Part shown: positions 50,698-62,463 of the stretch, in pieces
How the letters are laid out: the number at the start of each line of letters is the position of its first letter
Position numbering within the stretch: position 1 is the first letter of the stretch
Assembly: GCF_026213295.1 (NCBI RefSeq)
Contig: NC_079418.1
Span: 7,482,841 to 7,546,840 of the forward strand
Length of the DNA stretch: 64,000 nucleotides
Source of the DNA: Gadus chalcogrammus
Lineage: Eukaryota; Chordata; Actinopteri; Gadiformes; Gadidae
Direction: 5' to 3'
Position numbers and translations under genes: made by a program
Notes under the pieces: generated by a model
Databases searched by the model: none
Seen by the model: only the letters and a program-made list of their open reading frames with translations
What the model was told of the DNA's origin: nothing

Positions 50698-52338
50698 ATG
50701 GATCCCGTTGTAGCAAGGATGGTGTTGGTTCAGGTTGCTGGTGCTTTGGTCCACCGACGTGGAAAGCAAGTGCATCGGCGTTGGTGGGTTCACCCCATTC
50801 TCCGGACACGCAACCAGAGAGGGGAGTATCACGCACTTGTGCAGGAGTTGCGTCTGGATGCACTCCTTTTCCATCAATATTTTCGGATGCCTCCGGACTA
50901 CTTCGACGAGTTGCTTGGCAAGGTCGGTCCTCTCATTACCATGGCAGACACACGGTTTCGTTCTGCAATTGGCCCTGCCGAGCGACTCGCCATTTGCCTA
51001 CGGTAATACTTTTGTTTTCCTTTTTTATAATGATCACACAACTAGCGTTTCCATACAGCTCATTGGTGTGCACATACTGCTAGGCTATAGAAAAGGTGCC
51101 CATTTCCATCCACGGTGTTGTTTGCATAAGATTTCCTAATTAGGGAAGACATCTACCCATCTATAGCCATAGTAGTGTGCAGAGTGTTCCTGTTAAATCT
51201 CAGGTTATGTGGTAGAGCTATCTGTAAACAATCTAGTCATATCAGTTGTGGATGTCACATGGGATTATTTATGTATCAATGAAGAGTGTTTCAGATAAAT
51301 GTGTTCCATCATAAAGCCTTTCTATGAACATGGTATGCAAGCAACCATGTATGAATAATAAATATAACTAAGCTGTCATGACTCATGCCCTGTATATTTT
51401 AAAGTATATTCTTTCATGCTTTCTTTTTTAGGTATCTTGCCACTGGCGATTCCTTTCACACGATTGGCTTCAGCTATCGTGTGGGCACTTCGTCAGTGTG
51501 TAGGATAGTGCGGGAGGTAGCCAGTGCCATCTGGACTGCTTTGGTGGAGGAGGAGATGTCTGTTCCCAAGAGGGCGGACTGGAGCACCATGGCCGAGCAG
51601 TTTGAGTGGCGCTGGAACTTCCCCAACTGCATCGGAGCGATTGATGGGAAGCATGTTGTGATACAAGCTCCAGGTAACTCTGGCTCCTTGTATTACAATT
51701 ACAAGGGCACCTTCTCCCTGGTCCTCCTCGCCGTAGTGGACGCCGACTACCTCTTCCGGGTTGTGGATGTTGGAGGCTACGGCAGGACGAGTGACAGCGG
51801 CTCCCTCCGTAACTCCGCGTTTGGGGAAGCTCTTCGCGATGGCACCCTTGACCTCCCTCCGGCCCGCGTCATCTCCGGCGCAGAGCAGCGGGGGCCACTT
51901 CCTCACGTGTTTGTGGGGGATGAGGCGTTCCCACTCATGACCAACCTGCTGCGGCCATTCCCTGGACAACATCACACTCAGGAGAAGCGAGTGTTCAACT
52001 ACCGCCTCAGCCGGGCTCGGCTGGTAGTGGAATGTGCCTTCGGGATCTTGGCATCTAGGTGGCGCATGTACCGGCGCGTGATTGGCACCAGTCCTGAGGT
52101 AGCTGAGGTGTGTGTGAGGGCCACCTGTGTGCTGCACAACTTTCTCGAGAGGAAGAAGCTGCAGGGGAGAAGACGCGGGGTGGAACCGAACATCGAGCCA
52201 TCGACTGATCCTGAAGCCCTGCGTGATGCACCCAGGATGGGCTCCAACAACGCCAGCAGACTGACCGTCCAGATGCGGGAGGCCTACTGTGCGTTCTTCA
52301 ACGAGGAGGGTGCAGTGCCATGGCAGCCAAGAGCCTAG
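50698..52338 (+). CDS. Harbinger transposase, two exons
   Basis: Exon 1 50698-51002 and exon 2 51432-52338, joined CG|GTAATA...TTTTAG|G, give 403 codons with no break. ATG at 50698 is chosen because the following residues (RRWWVHPILRTRNQRGEYHA, FRMPPDYFDELL) are the standard N-terminal helix region of this family, while upstream codons are not. The DDE_4 core shows GAIDGKHVVIQAP (first Asp), VVDVGGYGRTSDSG (second Asp) and RARLVVECAFGILASRWRMY (Glu). FNYRLS precedes the Glu as usual. Role: cuts and reinserts the element at TWA-type 3-bp targets. It faces the minus-strand partner gene. Confidence 0.92.
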
Positions 52339-52743
52339 CAACACAAAGGCTCTTCAACCAAACAGCTCTTTTAAGAGCTACCCATATCTTAAGAAAAGAA
52401 GCATATTCCAACTACACCTGCACCTTCCTATACCTGCGTATACATTGTACATTTGCTCAAGGTTAAGTTTTAAAAGTAAATGTAATAATGATTTGGTTTT
52501 GTTTTTCACAGATGACCCGAGCCAGCTTTCAAGAATCCCTATTGTCTTTATGCAAGTGTACTGAATAATTATTAATGTGCTAATATTAATATAACATAAT
52601 TCCACTTCCAAATTATAATGTATTATAAATGTATTATAAAAGGAACACATCACAATCAAAGTAAATTTTTTTTTAATTAAGAACACACAGAACAACAGAA
52701 CAACAGAACGACAGAAACACCATAATTTAACACCATAACAAAC

Positions 52744-52825
52744 ATAACCTCACGCACTCAGTCACTCACTCACTCACTCACTCACTCACTCACTCACTCA
52801 CTCACTCACTCACTCACTCACTCAC
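52744..52825. repeat. (CACT)n microsatellite
   Basis: About 16 CACT units near the 3' end of the MADF gene, in the gap between the two convergent genes. Confidence 0.9.
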
Positions 52826-54192
52826 TGTCATTCTCCCTAACCTCCCCCTGTAGCGCCGCCATATCTGCCCTCGAGACGATCTGGTACACCTCGTACCGCA
52901 CTTGGGCTCTAGTCGCACTGGAGAGCCTTCTCATGGCTGGGAGGAGGGACATAAAGAATGCCTCGTCCTCAGAGGGGGGCTGCGGCTGTGGCTGTGGCTG
53001 TGGCTGTGGCTGTGGCTGTGGCTGTGGTTGCGGCTGTGAGGCCAGTGTAGCCAGCGGCTCCAGGAATGCCAGCATGCCCTGCTCAAAGGAGGACATCTCT
53101 GGCCTCCGCCGCTTTCTACCCCTGCCCTCTTCTGGGGGCTGCACGTGCCACTGGCTCCTACCCACAGGTCCACCCACAGGTCCACCGTCCGCTGCTGGGG
53201 GCGTGGCTGGGGCCGGGGCCGGGGCCGGGGCCGGGGCCGTGGCCGGGGGTGGGGCCGGGGCTGGGGTCGGGGCTGTGGCCGGGGCTGGGGCCGGGGCCGG
53301 GGCCGGGGCCGGGGCCGGGGCCGGGGCCGGGGCCGGGGCCGGGGCCGGGGCCGGGGCCGGGGCCGGGGCCGGGGCCGGGGCCGGGGCTGCTTCATCTGCT
53401 TCCTCTCCATGCTCCTCTCTCATCACCGACGCCGGGGATGGGTTGCGATGTGGGAGGTTGGAGGTGGTCCCTCTATTCTGTAGGAATGGCGCTAGGAAGC
53501 CCATCACCCCCATGTACCTCCACACAGGCTGCTTGTTGGCCCCTGCCCCACTCCTCTGGGCTTCCTTCTCCTTCACCCTCTCCCTCCGATATCGGTCCCT
53601 GAGGGACCTCCATCTCTTTACACATTCAGCCGCTGTAAATAAATATATGAAATAAAATTATTGATCACATTACAATCTACTTCATTCTTTTCATTATTAT
53701 TTTCTGTAAAGACTTGAACATTTATGTCTATGTACTCTTTATAATCTATGTAGCAGTAGCAGTAGCTATGCTGTAGCTGCTATGTTACGTTTTTTTGGAT
53801 TCTGCACTAGTGCATACACGGTCCAACTCGAATTAATAAATACAGGGATATTGTTTCCAAAACGCATATGTATACAGAAAGTGCATGTTTAAACATGTGT
53901 CAGCAATTGCCACTATACATTCTAGGTAGCAGTTAATTATATATTTTGGAGGATGCTCATGCTGGACCATGCATGCTGTATTGCTAGCAGTCACATTCAA
54001 CACTGATTCATTTGAAAAGTAGTACATACATCGAAAATAATTAGAAAATAAATACATATTACCTGTTTCCCCCACCTCCAACGAGACATTTTGCCATGCC
54101 CGATCTTTCAATGTGGTGTCCCTGTAGGTATACATGGACTGATCATACAAGATCGGGCGAGAACCAACGGCAATTATTAGTTTGTCCTCCAT
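52818..54192 (-). CDS. Harbinger accessory protein with MADF and BESS domains, two exons
   Basis: Exon 1 54192-54063 and exon 2 53632-52818 on the minus strand (donor G|GTAATA, acceptor TTTACAG|CG) join into 314 codons. MADF (Myb/SANT-like) domain: LIIAVGSRPILYDQSMYTYR, then LKDRAWQNV in exon 1, and ECVKRWRSLRDRYRRER, QPVWRYMGVMGFLAPFL in exon 2. The C-terminus has a BESS motif (DEAFFMSLLPAMRRLSSATR...). Between them are long (AP)n and (QP)n runs coded by GGCCCC and CAGCCA repeats. Family knowledge: such proteins bind the transposon ends and assist transposase. No stop or frameshift is seen, although the repeat lengths make the middle variable. Confidence 0.88.
52983..53035. repeat. 6-bp repeat (GGCTGT)n coding Gln-Pro
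   Basis: About eight GGCTGT units; on the minus strand they read as a QPQP run before the BESS domain. Confidence 0.9.
53205..53392. repeat. GGGGCC hexanucleotide array coding Ala-Pro
   Basis: Interrupted copies from 53205, then about 17 uninterrupted GGGGCC units at 53287-53388. On the minus strand it is an in-frame (AP)n run of the MADF protein; hexamer changes keep the frame. Confidence 0.95.
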
Positions 54193-54604
54193 TTTTTAAG
54201 TTAACTTCTCCGCCGCTCTCCCGCTTTCCAGTATCGAGCCCGAGTCGCGTCACAGTGCTTACATTTGCATACGCGATCTGATTGGATGACGGATCCGTCG
54301 CTGCCGTCGCCACCGTCAAAAAGTTGAACATTTTTCAACTTTTTGACGGTGGCGAACGCTCCAAGTCAACGGACGGATCCACAATGCATTGCGCGACCGT
54401 CCCCATTGAAAGTCAATGGGCAACGGACAACTGACGGAGGTAGTGGGCACGGGGCGTTACTAAACCGTGATTTATTTTTGCCATAGACAGTAAAATAATT
54501 TGGGATTTTGCAGTATTTGCTTTGTGAGGCTGTCTCGTGACAATGACGTAGCCTATAGCGGCGACGTCTAGAAGTAAACAACTGACACGTGTGTGCAAGA
54601 CTCT

Positions 54605-54641
54605 TTCTTGTGTTAGGCGTACATGGCGCCTAACACAAGAA
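54605..54641. repeat. Perfect 15-bp hairpin
   Basis: TTCTTGTGTTAGGCG, 7-nt loop, exact reverse complement; in the hAT host just right of the Harbinger element. Confidence 0.85.
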
Positions 54642-54702
54642 TTTGCATACGCGCACAGGATTCGCTGGCTCTGCAAGACAAATAATATAACATATTTAAT
54701 AC

Positions 54703-54724
54703 TATCTATCTATCTCTCTATCTC

Positions 54725-54764
<40 letters not shown>

Positions 54765-54765
54765 G
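54703..54765. repeat. (TATC)n microsatellite
   Basis: About 15 tetranucleotides with two TCTC interruptions. Confidence 0.95.
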
Positions 54766-55205
54766 TTTTAATGTGATGTATTTTGTGTATGCCCAGTCAG
54801 ACTTGTTGTCTCCCTTGTTCTGTGTGCTCTTGTAGGCTATACTGTGGGAGCTGAATCACCGTCCTAAATGAATTCACGACGTGTAGTTTGGTATTAATAA
54901 AGACTTGACTAGGCTATTTATCTATCTAGGCTATTAGTCAACAGTTATTCGCCAAATGCGAGGTGCATTGTGGGGAATAGCCGACGAGACCGAAGGTTTA
55001 TTTGTTGTTATCAGCTGACATTTTGCGATGAAAACAATATAGAGTTTGAGATGTCAATCATGGGATATTGCCCAATATCCCGAGATAGCGAACCAATCAA
55101 ATTACGCCATCTTAGGAGGTTCACGTGTAGCATATAACTATATATAATATCTATGTATTTATCTATGAAACACATCCTTCCACACACACACAGTTCAAAC
55201 ACATA

Positions 55206-56408
55206 GGGCCCTATTTTAACGGTCTGAAACGCAAGTGGGAAGCGCAAATCGCAAGTAGCTTTGTGGGCGGTTTTACGGCGCTATCGCTATTTTACAGGCG
55301 GATAAATGACACTTGCGTCGCGGCGCAAGTGTCAAAAGGGTTGGTCTGAAGCAGCCTAGTTACCCGTAGGTGTGGTTTGGGCATAACATCCAACAAACCA
55401 ATGAGAGTGCCAGCTCCCATCCCCTTTAAGAGCCATGAGCGCATTTGAATCGGACGAGTTGATATTTTGACAGCGCGTCTGCAGTCTCCGATGAGACAGA
55501 TGCACATGAATTTCAAACTGCAAATGGCTCAGTTTATTGCCAAATAATATGGCCTAATTCACACATGGAATAAGGGGTTTTCTTCCACAACTTCAGAAAT
55601 ACTGAGTCTTCAAATAAATTTCGGCAAAGAAAACGTATATGATATAACATATGATATGCGGTAACTGTGGTTCTATTTAATGATATACGCAATACATTAT
55701 AAACATTGTTTCTTATCAGTATTGTATGCTATCCTAATATGCATGTGTCCCCGCGGTAATAGACATTGCCATTGATTGTATTATGCGTTACGTGTTTAGT
55801 TTGCGTGTGTTTAAACAGAGCACACACGCGCGCCCGCATTCATTCATTCTTTTTAACACTCACTCGCGGTAAAACAATGTTTTTCACGATCAAATACTCA
55901 TCAATCCTAAAAGTTATGGGCATGTAGGCCTACACGTTGTCTCTGTCAAGAAAATATGTGTTTGCTGTACGGTGTTTGCAGATGCATTGATTTACAAGTA
56001 CAACTTATTACCGCTGCATCAGCTGTTCTTTCCCAAATAATTTACCAAGAATGTGCGGCTAGGTAGATGGGAGAAGCAAAGTGTATGCGCGAGGTGCAAA
56101 AGCAATCCGTATGCATCGCATGCGCATGTATGCATGCGTTCTTAAAATAGCATCTGAACAACGCGCCACTGACTTTAAACCAGGTATTTCCTGGTCAGTA
56201 GCGCAATGGTATTCAGAAACGGCAAAATACCGTTTGCGCCAGAACACGCCTCCTCCTTCCGCCGAACCGCCCCTTGGGGCGCATGATTAATCCCTAATTT
56301 ACCGGCGAGTGGCGGTGGTGGGAAAAGAACGCTCTGCGCCAGTTGTAAACTAGCAACGACACATGCGCCAGTGACTAAGTCACTTGTGCCGGATGCAAGA
56401 TAGGGCCC
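55206..56408. mobile_element. Non-autonomous TIR element, Harbinger-like, 1203 bp
   Basis: Ends GGGCCCTATTTTAACG and (reverse complement) GGGCCCTATCTTGCATCC, flanked by ATA (55203-55205 and 56409-56411). GCGCAAGTG-type words recur in both subterminal zones. A 3-bp target suggests PIF/Harbinger, but no transposase is present. Confidence 0.75.
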
Positions 56409-56411
56409 ATA

Positions 56412-57195
56412 CTCTTTTTTGACATTAGAACGCCCAGCTTTGTTGATTTGAATACTATGTGGAAGATTATTCTTTTGTGGTACTTTTTACTGAAAATTGT
56501 CCATGTTTCATTGAAACATGGAAAAATGTACTTCAGTTTTACCAATAGTCTTTCACAATATTATTATTACTACTACTACAACTATAGTTATTATTAAGGA
56601 AAGAAATACGATCTTCATGTGCAAAAGGTGCAAAGACGAGCTTTACAGGGAGTGCAATGCTAAACGTGACATCTAGGCTGTTTTCTGACTCTAGCACACA
56701 GTTGCAAATAAACAAAACCATGTTTAAAACCCTGAAAAACAAATATAGATGAATGTACGTGGCATGCAACAGCATTTTCTGCTTTGGTAAACGCATTACT
56801 CCTCTCTGCACTGCAACTGTTAAAAGATGTAAATGTTAATAGAGACTTTGGTTTCAATTATTTTAGGGCTGTATTTTATTTACATCTATTCGAATGAAGG
56901 TGTGTATACACACCAAAACGATTTTCTTTAAATGAGACTGTTGCATTTAATTTATTTTTTTGTTTGCAATGTGCATAGTTAAAAAGATTGAGACTAATAA
57001 AAACAAGTTTTAAAAAAGCGTATTCAGGTTGTGTATAGCTAGTGTGTTTTTGAAAAGTAACTAAGTAAAGTAATTAGTAAAGTAACTAATTACTTTTGAA
57101 AATAAGTAATCAGTAAAGTAACTGGATTACTTTCTTGGATAAGTAATCAGTAATCAGTAACTAATTACTTTTTCCAAGTAACTTGACCAACACTG
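56412..57195. other. Right part of the hAT host, no gene
   Basis: AT-rich; the last 150 bp consist of AAGTAACTAATTACT-type words that are the subterminal region of the hAT element. Confidence 0.5.
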
Positions 57196-57203
57196 GTGTC
57201 TGA

Positions 57204-57725
57204 CAGTTGCCCTCCATCGTGATGTCAGTCGTCCATCGGCACAACCATAGTAGGCAGTGTATTTCTTTTGGTTCCATTACCTCTGACTCGGATAACCTCT
57301 AACCTCGCCGGATCCACCCCCCCCCCCCAAAGTAAAGAATAAAATGCATAATACTAAACATTATTTTTCATAATAAGCAGGATTCCTTAAAGGTATAAAG
57401 ATTTTTGGGAAATTCCAACTGAAAGTAGCTTTAGTCTCTTTGTAATTCTATAAAGGGAGTGATATTCTGTTGCAGAAGAAGAGTGAGAAAGAGAGAGGGG
57501 AAAGGAGGGAGAGAGGTCAAGAAACAGGTAGTGTGGCCTCGTTTATGATCATGATGTTTGATATGTGTTTTGATTACATCCCCATTAAGAGAACAAAGCT
57601 CCACAGTGTTTGGTTGAGAAGTTGCGCCGTCTTTTTTGAAGTTAACGTTCATATCTGTGTGTTCCATCTTGACCCGTCCCCGCAGGAAACAGGATGTGAG
57701 AAGCTCTCTGCCGCTCTGAACTGCA
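57204..57725. other. Intergenic stretch, no gene seen
   Basis: Contains a C-run at about 57318-57328 and a GA-rich patch at 57480-57525. Confidence 0.4.
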
Positions 57726-57751
57726 TCAAGATATTATCTGTTTTAAAAACA

Positions 57752-58121
<370 letters not shown>

Positions 58122-58379
58122 CATCGCCACACTAAAGAATTCTCGACTTCTTCTCCGTCCCCGTTACATTCACCGAGGCTCCCGCCGTAAATGGATGTAC
58201 AGTTCCACTGCCATAAACACTATTCCATCGCTGTGGTCTGATCGCAGTTCACACACCGCTTCCCGCACTTCCTCATCGCATCATCATCACAACACACGTC
58301 ATCAGAATGACTCCAGCGTGAACACTTTCAACCTCCGCCCAATCCCTACTTCCGCTCAATCAATTTCAAAACAAAAGTA

Positions 58380-59147
58380 CCTAAAACTCGCCCGCTTCAA
58401 CACAAGATCCCTCAACAATAAAAGCCTCATTCTCAACGAATTTATCACCGACAAACAACTTGACCTCCTCTATCTAAATGACACTTGGCAAAAACCCCTG
58501 GACTACTTTGAACTCGACCAAACTACTGTCCCTGTTGGATATTCTCACCTGGACAACCCACGCTCTGAGGGCAGAGGAGGGGGTATTGCTGCTGTTTACC
58601 ATCAAGACCTCCAACCCCACCCACTCTCCATCCCTGCTGCCCCATCATTTGAACACCTGGCTTCCGAACTACCAAGGCCCAAACCTCTCATCATTTCAAT
58701 CATCTACCGCCCCCCCAAACCCATCATTCATACCAGATCTCTCTGATTTCATCACTGCACTATCTTCAATCTCGGCATCTGTTTTACTCCTCTGCGATTT
58801 CAACCTCCACATTTGACTCCCCGGAATGTAAAAACGGTATGGAATTCCTGGACCAACTCAACTGCTTTAGCTTCACCCAACACATCAACTTTCCCACCCA
58901 CAACCATGGGCACATCCTAGACCGGGTTTGCTCCACTGGCCCCCACATCCACAATGTCTCCAGCACCGACCTCTCCATCTCTGACCACCTGGCCATCACA
59001 CTTGTTATTGCATTCCTGCCCCCGAACCCAAACAGGACCGCAAAATCACTTTCCGCTATCTTAAATCCATCTGTCCAGTTTCTCTCTCCACCTGCATATC
59101 AAACACTCTCTCCGGCCTCACCCTTCCTTCAAATCCAGCCCCCATAG
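58380..59147 (+). pseudogene. L2-like ORF2, endonuclease part
   Basis: Spread over two or three frames with indels near 58745, 58815 and 58830. The apurinic-type endonuclease motifs ETW-like (NDTW), DFN and SDH are recognisable, so it is a decayed coding region, not a live gene. Confidence 0.8.
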
Positions 59148-59338
59148 ACCTCGTCAACATCTACAACAACACACTGTCTACCTCCCTCAACAAACTGGCC
59201 CCCCTGAAAACTAAAACTGTCACGTTCACTCACCCGGCCCCCTGGTTCACCCCACAAACTCAAAAAACAACTTGGCAACTAGAACGACTACACAAGAAAA
59301 CCAGTCTCACAGTTTACTCCCTCGCCTACAAAGAGCAC

Positions 59339-60224
59339 ATGCACCTCTACAAATCAGCACTTAACAAAGCCAATTCTGTCTTCTACTCTGGCATCATTCA
59401 TTCTGGATCCTCCAACCCACGCACTCTTTTCTCCACCATAAATAAACTCCTCAAACCCCAGGATAACATCTCATCCTCATTCACCCCGGAAAAATGCAAT
59501 AACTTCCTATCATTTTTCCACTCCAAGATAGAAGTCATCCAGAACCAGTTTTCCACCTCCTCTGCCACAAGCCTTGACTCAGAACCTCCACTTCCTTCAA
59601 CCCCTGACCACCGGCTATCCATCTTCTCACCCATAAACACAGCAGACCTCTCCGAAATACTCTCCAGCATGAAATCGTCCACCTCCCCCCTGGACCCCAT
59701 GCCTTCTGAACTCGTCAAAGCCTGCTTCACCTCTCTCGCCCCACTCATCACAGACACCATCAACTCCTCCCTAAACTCTGGCACCATTCCCCCACCTCTT
59801 AAGCTTGCTGCCATCACCCCCCTCCTTAAAGAACCTGGCCTTGACTCCGACGACCCCAAAAACTTCAGACCCATCTCCAACTTCCCATTCCTCTCAAAAC
59901 TTCTGGAAAGAGCCGTCGCAACACAACTCAAGCAATACCTCCTCTCCAATAACCTGTACGAAACATTCCAATCCGGCTTCCGAACCCACCACAGTACTGA
60001 AACAGCCCTACTTAAAGTCACCAATGACCTCCTACTCTCCTCTGACTCCGGCTCCCTCACCATTCTCCTCCTCCTCGACCTCAGTGCTGTCTTCGACACC
60101 GTCAATCAATCCATCCTCCTCAGTCGCCTGCAATCCATTGGCATCACTGACTCTGCCCTCTCCTGGTTCACCTCCTACCTGTCTGAAAGATTCCAATACA
60201 TCTCAATCAACAACCACAAATCCC
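59339..60224 (+). pseudogene. L2-like ORF2, reverse transcriptase first part
   Basis: Open frame with YKSALNKANSVFYSGII, the RT fingers (PSELVKACFTSLAPLITDTI) and the Asp-bearing LDLSAVFDTV box. It is cut at 60224 by the hAT element 60225-62092. Confidence 0.85.
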
Positions 60225-61101
60225 CAGAGATGGGACAAAGTCACTGTTTGGCAAGTCCCAAGTAAGTCCCAAGTCTTAGCAGTCAAGTCCGAGTCGAGTA
60301 CCAAGTGAAGACAGGGAAAGGCAAGTCGAGTCCAAGTCGAAGTCACACCAAAGCCAAGTCGAGTCCAAGTCCCAAACTTTTCAAGTCTTGAACAAGTCAC
60401 CATGTATTTTTCTTTGAGTATGACTATTGATCATATTTTCAACATATCACTCTAATGTACAGTATCACAGGGCTCTTAAGTTTTCTGAGTGAAATTTTGT
60501 CGGCGGCGGCGGCGGGGGGGGGGGGTATGTTAACATGTGACTGCATACAAATGTGTCCACAGACATGGTGACTAATGTATGATACTAAGCATTATTGGCC
60601 CTTAACACAATAATATTCAGAAACAACACTGCCTCAAAAGGCTATTGGCTTAAGCAACACCCGTAGAGACATATACTTTTCCCTGAACTTTTAAATGTTT
60701 AAAACAAAACTAAACTTTAAAAACATAATTATATATTTATGTGGCATTCAGTCCAATTCCTAAAATATATCTGTGGCATTCAGTAGGCCAATGCTGTGGT
60801 AAAGTGTGTAAAGAATGACCAAGTGTTTCTTTCTGTTCAATAGACAGAATTGTATCAATCCCTTGTAGGAGAAACATGTTAATGTTTGTCCCTATAAAAC
60901 AATAATGGTCAAAAAATAAATACAAAACATGACGGTAACTAAGGTGGGCGCTATCCTGGTCATTTCTCTGCGTGAGAAATACGACGTCATGGGTTGAATT
61001 GTGTGTATCTCACGCCGAATGCGTGAGACTTGAGGGCCCATTTCTTATCAATACAGTTATAATATGTTCATTGTTTCTGTCTTCCTTCTCATAACATCTA
61101 G

Positions 61102-61351
61102 CCCATAACATTGTGTTGGTAGTGGTACATGTACTTTTTTAAATAACCATAACTTAACGTGGTTATAATCTTGTACCTATTTTAGAACATTATTCTATTA
61201 TTATAGAACCTAACATATGTATTCATAAGTATGCAGTTTCATAACTACATCTCCGACGTTTATAACAAACCCGTTTGAAAATCGGTTGAAAATTTAGCAA
61301 GTTATGGTTATTTAAAAAGTATATGTACCACTACCAACACAATGTTATGGG
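61102..61351. repeat. Inverted-repeat MITE-like unit within the hAT element
   Basis: About 53 bp (CCCATAACATTGTGTTGGTA...ACCATAACTT) is repeated in inverted orientation at 61299-61351, with about 145 bp between. Confidence 0.8.
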
Positions 61352-61454
61352 TGAGCAGCTGACTGTGGCAAGATGGCCGCCAGTGCGGACATTCGACTTA
61401 CCGTAATTGGCCAGGAGCGTGGACGAGACATCTAGTGTTCTATATATCTATGGT

Positions 61455-61480
61455 AAAAACCGCCCAATCTGGCAACACTG
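61455..61480 (+). mobile_element. Terminal scrap of the 40206-43239 hAT family
   Basis: CCGCCCAATCTGGCAACACTG equals the right end of that element. No left end is nearby. Confidence 0.6.
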
Positions 61481-62100
61481 CTGAACGTCCTCACCCCCAC
61501 CGCCAACATAAATCAATGAGACCAACTGAAACGAAGCCGATATGAAACTTAAACTGGGATTCTGAAGAAAGCATAAATTATATCGATATTATTGAAGATA
61601 CAAGTGTGTAGATTTGTCACATTTTTTGAACGAAGGTAAACGGAAAAATTATTAAGTTAAGATGTCTTAAGTGTCAGAGGCTGGCCAAACGGCTTCAATT
61701 TGACCAACTTAAAACGCAGCCAATATGAAACTAAAACGGAATAAAGTATAAATGATATCGAAATTTCGTTTTGATATTATTGAAGATACAAGTGTAGAGT
61801 TGTCTTCGCTCGCTGTTTGGTTTTTTCATCTTCACGGAAGTCAATGCGTGTCTAGCCCTCCAGGTGGGAAATGTGTTAGATATCTAAAACAATAAATGTT
61901 TTTGACTCAAGACATGTCGAGTCATTACAAGTCAAAGAGGCAAAGTCTGAGTCAAGTCTCAAGTCAATAGCAGTCAAGTCTAAGTTGAGTTGCACGTTAT
62001 GCGTGATTTTGTCAAGTCGAGGCTGAAGTCATCAAAATCATGACTCGAGTCTGACTTGAGTCCAAGTCATGTGACTCGAGTCCACATCTCTGCAAATCCC

Positions 62101-62463
62101 ACACCATCCCTGTCTCACACGGAGCCCCTAAGGCTCAGTGCTTGGCCCCATCCTCTTCATCCTCTACATGCTCCCACTAGGTCACATCATCCGCCGCCAT
62201 GGTCTTCAATTTCACTGTTACGCCGACGATACCCAAATATACATCACCACCCCAGCCATTACTCCTGCCATCCTCTCCACTCTCACCAACTGTCTCACTG
62301 ACATCAAAACCTGGATGGACCACAACTTCCTCAAACTCAACTGCAATAAAACTGAAATTATAATCTTCGGCCCAAAAACCATCATCCCCACCTCCCAGAA
62401 CTTCTCACTTTGCATCAATGGTCACTCTGTCACTCCCTCCCCCCTGGTCAGAGACCTCTGCAT
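62101..62463 (+). pseudogene. L2-like ORF2, reverse transcriptase middle part with YADD box
   Basis: The reading [51 protein letters not shown] carries the catalytic YADD box. It continues the frame interrupted at 60224 and is cut again at 62463. Confidence 0.85.

Larger units (their letters stand above)
50527..54456 (+). mobile_element. Autonomous PIF/Harbinger element, apparently intact (3930 bp)
   Basis: Starts CGCCTCGTGCCCACTGCACC and ends GGTAGTGGGCACGGGGCG, flanked by the 3-bp duplication TTA (50524-50526 and 54457-54459). It carries two convergent spliced genes, a DDE transposase on + and a MADF-BESS protein on -, both open from ATG to stop. This two-protein plan is the rule for animal Harbinger elements, where the second protein helps the transposase bind DNA and enter the nucleus. 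MITEs of the family lie beside it and at 31438-32340. Confidence 0.92.
49988..57195. mobile_element. hAT element hosting several nested insertions
   Basis: Perfect 8-bp duplication GTGTCTGA (49980-49987 and 57196-57203). Ends CAGTGATGGGCAGTAAC and (reverse complement) CAGTGTTGGTCAAGTTAC, with GTAAC/GTAAT-rich subterminal DNA on both sides. Its own sequence is 49988-50132 plus 54460-57195; no hAT transposase is seen. The Harbinger pair and the 55206-56408 element are inside. Confidence 0.88.
60225..62092. mobile_element. Non-autonomous hAT element in the LINE reverse transcriptase (1868 bp)
   Basis: Perfect 8-bp duplication CAAATCCC (60217-60224 and 62093-62100). Ends CAGAGATG, with AAGTCCAAGTCGAGT-type words densely repeated in both subterminal zones. 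No transposase. It contains a G-run/GGC repeat (60500-60524) and two smaller nested pieces. Confidence 0.92.

Noticed and set aside
51493..52344. 283-codon minus-strand frame over the Harbinger transposase
   Set aside because: Lies opposite a DDE transposase with full motifs; it has no domain of its own.
52933..53655. Plus-strand GAGAGA-rich and GPGPGP-rich frames over the GGGGCC array
   Set aside because: Shadows of the spliced MADF-BESS gene on the minus strand, which has real domains at both ends.
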